64,000 bases of DNA from an uncultured Clostridia bacterium (lineage in GTDB: Bacteria > Bacillota > Clostridia > Christensenellales > CAG-314), in the NCBI GenBank assembly GCA_947586855.1, contig CANPXV010000004.1:54189-118188 (forward strand), in the 5' to 3' direction. Under the pieces are notes generated by a model. It saw only the letters and a list, made by a program, of their open reading frames with translations. It did no database searches and was not told where the DNA came from. Position numbers and translations under genes: made by a program. This document shows positions 60,022-64,000 of this stretch, in pieces (the first letter of the stretch is position 1; every line of letters begins with the position of its first letter).

Positions 60022-61014
60022 TTATTGCAAATTACACAACAGTTCGTAAATAAATACCTTGCTGTTGGACAAATTTACCTCTTTGCCCAGCAGCACCGCC
60101 TCTTGCCCGATTTGCGCCCAATCGTCGCCCAGATCCACCATCGTCATTGCCATACACACCGCAACTATCGGATAAAACCTGCCGTTAATGGATATTTTTT
60201 CGCCCACCAGCATGCGAGGCAGCCCTTGCGCATAGCCAACATTGAGCACGGCGATATTGGTGTCTCGATTGGGGCAAAAGATTGCTCCGTACCCTACTGC
60301 GCTGCCCTGGGCAACCTTGCGGCAGGCGATGACAGTCGCCGTGACCGTCTTGACGGGACGAAGTTGCGGCACACCGTAGCCGTACAGTCCCAAACCGATA
60401 CGCACCATATCCAGATGATATTTTGGCGAAAGCAAACAGCCGCAAGTGTTGGCGATGTGCGCTGTAACGTTGGGATACATTCGCCGAAAAACCCTTTCCG
60501 CACACAAAAATCTTGCCAACTGCTCGTCACACGTTTGCACGCTTTCACCATAAAAATGCGAAAAAACGCCCTCAACGTCCACAAAAGCCTGCCGCAACCT
60601 GTCCGCAACAGCCGGAGCGCTACCCACGTCGAAGCCCAGCCGAGACATGCCGCTGTCAAATTTGACGTGCACTTTGGCACGCTTGCCCAGCGACCGAGCT
60701 GCGCAGTCCACCCCAAAAAGCGTCTCAAAGCTATCCACCGTGACAATGGCGTTTGCGGCAATGGCACGCTTGACCTCTCGCAATGACAGCGGCAGCAAAA
60801 TCAGCGTATCCTTGCCAAGATATTGCAGCGCTTCGGCGTCAACCACATCCCCAACGGCAAAGCAATCCACCAAGGGCGCCAGATGATTTGCAATATGTAT
60901 CGTTCCGTGGCCGTAGGCGTCGTTTTTTAACACGGCGCACAGCTTGGCCCCCTTGGCCCGCTCTCTGAAAAAGCGGACGTTACTATCCAACGCATCAAAA
61001 TCTATATGCCGCAC
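60022..61014 (-). CDS. alr: Alanine racemase-like protein, C-terminally short and divergent at conserved sites
   Basis: LCAVLKNDAYGHG (PLP Lys), KFDSGMSRLGF, FSHF, HIANTCG, VRIGLGLYGYG; ends at YELLCNLQ. Confidence 0.85.
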   Translation of the reverse strand: MRHIDFDALDSNVRFFRERAKGAKLCAVLKNDAYGHGTIHIANHLAPLVDCFAVGDVVDAEALQYLGKDTLILLPLSLREVKRAIAANAIVTVDSFETLFGVDCAARSLGKRAKVHVKFDSGMSRLGFDVGSAPAVADRLRQAFVDVEGVFSHFYGESVQTCDEQLARFLCAERVFRRMYPNVTAHIANTCGCLLSPKYHLDMVRIGLGLYGYGVPQLRPVKTVTATVIACRKVAQGSAVGYGAIFCPNRDTNIAVLNVGYAQGLPRMLVGEKISINGRFYPIVAVCMAMTMVDLGDDWAQIGQEAVLLGKEVNLSNSKVFIYELLCNLQ

Positions 61015-61093
61015 ACATACCTCCGATATCGCATATCCTGCAAAAACTATGCAACAGGTTTACATCGCAAAAAATTTTTGCTATACTATAAAT

Positions 61094-61561
61094 ATGAAAT
61101 ATCGTTTGATGTCACCACTTGCAATAAGGATAATTTTGTGGATAATTGCCGCTGTAAGCCTTGCTGGGCTTGTTTTGGGCGTATTGGCACTGTCGGGCGT
61201 GCGTATCGAACTGACGACGGGACAGGCTACGCTGTTGATAAGCACCGGGTCGCTCACCCTGCTGGTCTCGCTGCTGCTAAACACCATCCACTACAAGGTG
61301 GACGACAAGTATCTGCACCTCAACATTGCATTTGTGGATATGCTAAGCAACCGCATACAGCTAAAAAACATCCTCAACATTGCCATTATCGACGGCACAT
61401 TCTACATCAGCTACATCTGGAAAGGCCCCGACCCAACCATTGCGGCTGTTGTTATCAAAAAGGAGCGCTTTGAGGATATGAAGGAGCTGTTGATGGCAAA
61501 AAATCCCAACATCGTGTACTTTGAAGATAAAAATGAAACTACTGATAGCCAGCAACAATAA
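61094..61561 (+). CDS. Hypothetical two-TM protein with PH-like C-terminal region
   Basis: MKYRLMSPLAIRIILWIIAAVSLAGLVLGVLAL... two hydrophobic segments then beta-rich cytosolic part; start internal to listed ORF 60944..61561. Confidence 0.6.
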   Translation: MKYRLMSPLAIRIILWIIAAVSLAGLVLGVLALSGVRIELTTGQATLLISTGSLTLLVSLLLNTIHYKVDDKYLHLNIAFVDMLSNRIQLKNILNIAIIDGTFYISYIWKGPDPTIAAVVIKKERFEDMKELLMAKNPNIVYFEDKNETTDSQQQ

Positions 61562-62114
61562 ACACAAAGTGGCAGAAATCAAAATGGCGCTTTGCGGCAA
61601 ATTTGAAAGCATCACCTCACTCGACGAAGAGGGTATCGTTTGCGCCCCCGACGAAAACGGCAACAGCTTTTTGGAAAACGCCCTGATAAAGGCACGTGCT
61701 GTTGCCCAATTTACAGATAAAGTTGTGCTTGCGGACGATACGGGACTGTGCGTAAGCGCCCTCAACGGTCTGCCGGGGATACACTCTGCCCGATATGCAG
61801 GCAACGGTGAAAGCGTGGCCAACAGGATAAAGCTGCTTGCGGAAATGCAGGGCAAGCAGGACCGCTCGGCGTATTTTACCACCACTTTGGTGCTGCTGTA
61901 CCCCGAGGGGCACTATCTGACTGCGCTTGGACGGGTGGACGGATACATTTTGACGGAAGAACACGGCCAGTGCGGCTTCGGCTACGACAGTCTGTTTTTC
62001 TGCCCCGAACTCAACAAAACCTTTGCCGAGGCCACCGAAACGGAAAAACTATCCGTCAGCCACCGAGGCCGAGCACTGCGCAACCTGCTGCAAAAAATGA
62101 ACGAACAGCACTAA
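61533..62114 (+). CDS. rdgB: XTP/dITP diphosphatase (RdgB/HAM1)
   Basis: MKLLIASNNKHKVAEIK; LADDTGLCVSALNGLPGIHSARYAG; GFGYDSLFF. Confidence 0.97.
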   Translation: MKLLIASNNKHKVAEIKMALCGKFESITSLDEEGIVCAPDENGNSFLENALIKARAVAQFTDKVVLADDTGLCVSALNGLPGIHSARYAGNGESVANRIKLLAEMQGKQDRSAYFTTTLVLLYPEGHYLTALGRVDGYILTEEHGQCGFGYDSLFFCPELNKTFAEATETEKLSVSHRGRALRNLLQKMNEQH

Positions 62115-62131
62115 ACCGCTAAAAAAATAAT

Positions 62132-62158
62132 TCTCCGCAAAAAATTGCGGAGTTTTTT
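62132..62158 (+). terminator. rdgB terminator
   Basis: CTCCGCAA-AAAA-TTGCGGAG followed by TTTTTT. Confidence 0.9.
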
Positions 62159-62215
62159 GATTGCGAATGAGCAAGAATTTTGCACAAGGCACAATAGAAA
62201 AGGTGCGAAGTCGGG

Positions 62216-62899
62216 TCAAACGATGTCCAATAGGCGGCGCAGATCGTCAATTTCGTAAGTGGGATTGAGCCGTGAAGTGTTGGGCAGGTGTTTGGGGTTG
62301 AACCAACAAGTGTCGATGCCCGCATTGAAGCCTCCCTGCATATCGCTTGTGAGGCTGTCGCCCACTATCAAAACTTTGGATTTATCCACTTGGCCGATGT
62401 GCTCGAAACAATAATCGAAGTACTGAATTTGCGGCTTGGGATAGCCCACCTCCTCCGAGACAAACCGTGCGATAAAGTACTTTTCCATTCCGCTGCCCTT
62501 CATGCGGCTGTTTTGTATGGCCACAACGCCGTTGCTTACTACGTACAACCTGTGCGATTGCTGCAACTGTTGCAAAACCTCGTGGGCATACGGCACCACA
62601 AAAAAACCCTGTTTGAGGTTCTCCTCGTACAGATCGGCAACATATTGCACCCTGTCGAGAGAGATATTGAGATCCGTAAATGTGTTGACAAACCTGTTTA
62701 GCAGCACCTGATCTTTGGATAGTTTGCCCAGCTCAAACAGTTGCCACTGCGCAATGTTGTTGCGACGGTACGTTTGCAGGATTTCTTGCGAAAATCCCCA
62801 CCCCATGTCCTCAAAAGCGAGGCGCAGCGCCTGCTCTTCGGACTTGTCAAAGTCCAAAATGGTGTTGTCGATGTCAAAAAGCAATATGTCGTATTTCAC
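62216..62899 (-). CDS. HAD hydrolase, YjjG-like noncanonical nucleotidase family
   Basis: YDILLFDIDNTILDFDKSEEQALRLAF; VVSNGV; VGDSLTSDMQGGFNAGIDTCWFN; GTG start overlapping the upstream stop. Confidence 0.88.
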   Translation of the reverse strand: MKYDILLFDIDNTILDFDKSEEQALRLAFEDMGWGFSQEILQTYRRNNIAQWQLFELGKLSKDQVLLNRFVNTFTDLNISLDRVQYVADLYEENLKQGFFVVPYAHEVLQQLQQSHRLYVVSNGVVAIQNSRMKGSGMEKYFIARFVSEEVGYPKPQIQYFDYCFEHIGQVDKSKVLIVGDSLTSDMQGGFNAGIDTCWFNPKHLPNTSRLNPTYEIDDLRRLLDIV

Positions 62900-63114
62900 A
62901 ATTTTCTCCGATGTGCCTTGCAATTTTTATCTGAAAAATCAAGCGTGTATGTGTATTCGGCGGCCGTCCCTCTGTCGTCACGATAGGTGCGCACCCCGAC
63001 TGCCGTGCGGGTCATGCCCAATTTCTCCATAACGTGATAGCCGGCTCGGTTGCGCCAATCGCACTGAGCAATCGGGCGCAACACAAGCCGCTGCGTGTGC
63101 GATTGAAAAAACAT
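62896..63114 (-). pseudogene. C-terminal fragment of a RimJ-type GNAT acetyltransferase
   Basis: 72 aa; only the C-terminal motif AQCDWRNRAGYHVMEKLGMTRTAV...Y.LD is present, no acetyl-CoA-binding core; in-frame stop just upstream. Confidence 0.6.
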
Positions 63115-63120
63115 AGTACT

Positions 63121-63149
63121 ATTTTAGCGTAAAATAAAAATTCTGGCAA
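63121..63149 (-). promoter_or_regulatory. Candidate sigma-A promoter upstream of the GNAT fragment/HAD unit
   Basis: TTGCCA (63144-63149)-17-TAAAAT (63121-63126); start codon 7 nt after the -10 hexamer. Confidence 0.55.
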
Positions 63150-63205
63150 TCTTTTACTACTAATCAATGCAAAGAAATACCCGAACTGAATGTTCGGGTA
63201 TTTCG

Positions 63206-63280
63206 TGGAGCGGGAGACGGGATTCGGACCCGCGATATCTGCCTTGGCAAGGCAGCGCTCTACCACTGAGCCACTCTCGC
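63206..63280 (-). tRNA. tRNA-Gly(GCC), copy with one acceptor-stem mismatch
   Basis: GCGAGAGTGGCTCAGTGGTAGAGCGCTGCCTTGCCAAGGCAGATATCGCGGGTCCGAATCCCGTCTCCCGCTCCA; anticodon GCC; followed by a CCCGAAC/GTTCGGG hairpin. Confidence 0.9.
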
Positions 63281-63628
63281 AAAATGCTGTTTGGTGCGGA
63301 TAAAACATACTGGCACCTGTTTCCGAGGAAAAAGAAAGACTATCTTGAATATTTCAACTCTATAAAATTTGATTGGGGTTCAAGTAGTGCTTAAAAAAAT
63401 TCTTCCTTTTGGCAAAACCTAAGGTCAAAACTCGACACAAAATGTTACCAAAAATGTTACCAAACGCAAATTTGCATCTTTTTCCGAGGTGCAAATTTTG
63501 ATTGTACGACAGGCATAATCGGCAAAGACAACGATGTAAGTATAAATTCAAAATGGTTAGTTGTCCCTAAAAAACGCACAAAAATAAAGAAAAACAGGTA
63601 CTTTATTGTTAAAAATACCTGTTTTTCG

Positions 63629-63776
63629 TGGAGCGGGAGACGGGATTCGATTTTGAAAACCTGCGCAACACGCGGGTCCGAATCTCCAACATAACAAAAC
63701 TACACTCTGTGCGTGATGTTTCCCGACTTAACTACAACACAAAAGAAATACCCGAACAAAATGTCCGGGTATTTCG
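63629..63776 (-). repeat. Tandem unit 1: tRNA-Gly 3'-end fragment + inverted T-arm hairpin
   Basis: TGGAGCGGGAGACGGGATTCG as in the tRNA 3' end, then ATTTTGAAAACCTGCGCAACACGCGGGTCCGAATCTCC. Confidence 0.8.
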
Positions 63777-63923
63777 TGGAGCGGGAGACGGGATTCGATT
63801 TTGAAAACCCGCGCAACACGCGGGTCCGAATCCCCAACATATCAAAACACACTACGTGCGTTATATTTTCCAACTTCACTACAACATAAAAGAAATACCC
63901 GAACAAAATGTTCGGGTATTTCG
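63777..63923 (-). repeat. Tandem unit 2: tRNA-Gly 3'-end fragment + inverted T-arm hairpin
   Basis: Same layout as unit 1, 147 versus 148 bp; spacer also similar (ACAAAAGAAATACCCGAAC...). Confidence 0.8.
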
Positions 63924-63998
63924 TGGAGCGGGAGACGGGATTCGGACCCGCGATATCTGCCTTGGCAAGGCAGCGCTCTACCACTGAGCCACTCCCGC
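63924..63998 (-). tRNA. tRNA-Gly(GCC), intact copy
   Basis: Identical to copy 1 except a fully paired acceptor stem GCGGGAG/CTCCCGC; anticodon GCC; encoded CCA. Confidence 0.95.
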
Positions 63999-64000
63999 AA

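Noticed and set aside
63300-63560. Possible integrase C-terminal remnant (…QNVTKNVTKRKF…) next to tRNA-Gly
   Set aside because: Short, no catalytic motif; only a tandem AAAATGTTACC repeat and a TTTGCA/TGCAAA hairpin can be shown.
63700-63984. 94-aa minus ORF ...GIRTRVLRGFSKSNPVSRSTKYPDILFGYFF...
   Set aside because: Translation of tRNA-Gly and its tandem fragments; a common false ORF type.
63170-63998. Possible CRISPR array from regularly repeated hairpins
   Set aside because: Repeat units are tRNA 3' ends and terminators, ~147 bp long, with no short unique spacers and no cas genes.

Overview
The window is a dense, mostly minus-strand block of housekeeping genes from a low-GC Gram-positive, Clostridia-like spore former. 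From start to end it carries: the spoIIIA operon (AH to AA) with efp/pepP; the ribF-truB-nrnA-rbfA-infB-ylxQ-ylxR-nusA-rimP cluster; ispG-rseP-dxr-cdsA-uppS-frr-pyrH-tsf-rpsB; iscR-iscS-iscU; trxA/rseC/aspS; hslUV-trmFO-topA-dprA-comM; rplS/yraN/rnhB/rbgA/trmD/rimM/khpA/rpsP/ffh/ylxM; ftsY-smc-rnc-rpmF-DUF177-ackA-pta; tmcAL, ylbJ, a DAHP synthase, coaD-rsmD-alr, rdgB and a HAD hydrolase; and a tRNA-Gly repeat locus at the right edge. No CRISPR array, complete mobile element or classic defence operon is visible. The strongest unusual signals are: (1) a PolC-derived gene in the canonical polC position that keeps the N-terminal, OB and exonuclease-like domains, has lost every exonuclease catalytic residue, and has no PHP or polymerase part; (2) a four-copy, 47-bp interspersed element with inverted-repeat ends, all in one orientation, one copy of which supplies the spoIIIAA stop and spoIIIAB start; (3) a tandem array of tRNA-Gly 3'-end fragments with an inverted T-arm copy, next to a truncated GNAT gene; (4) an IS left-end remnant and a GNAT gene inserted into the ftsY-ylxM-ffh locus. 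All family calls come from reading motifs and gene order by eye; no database search was run.
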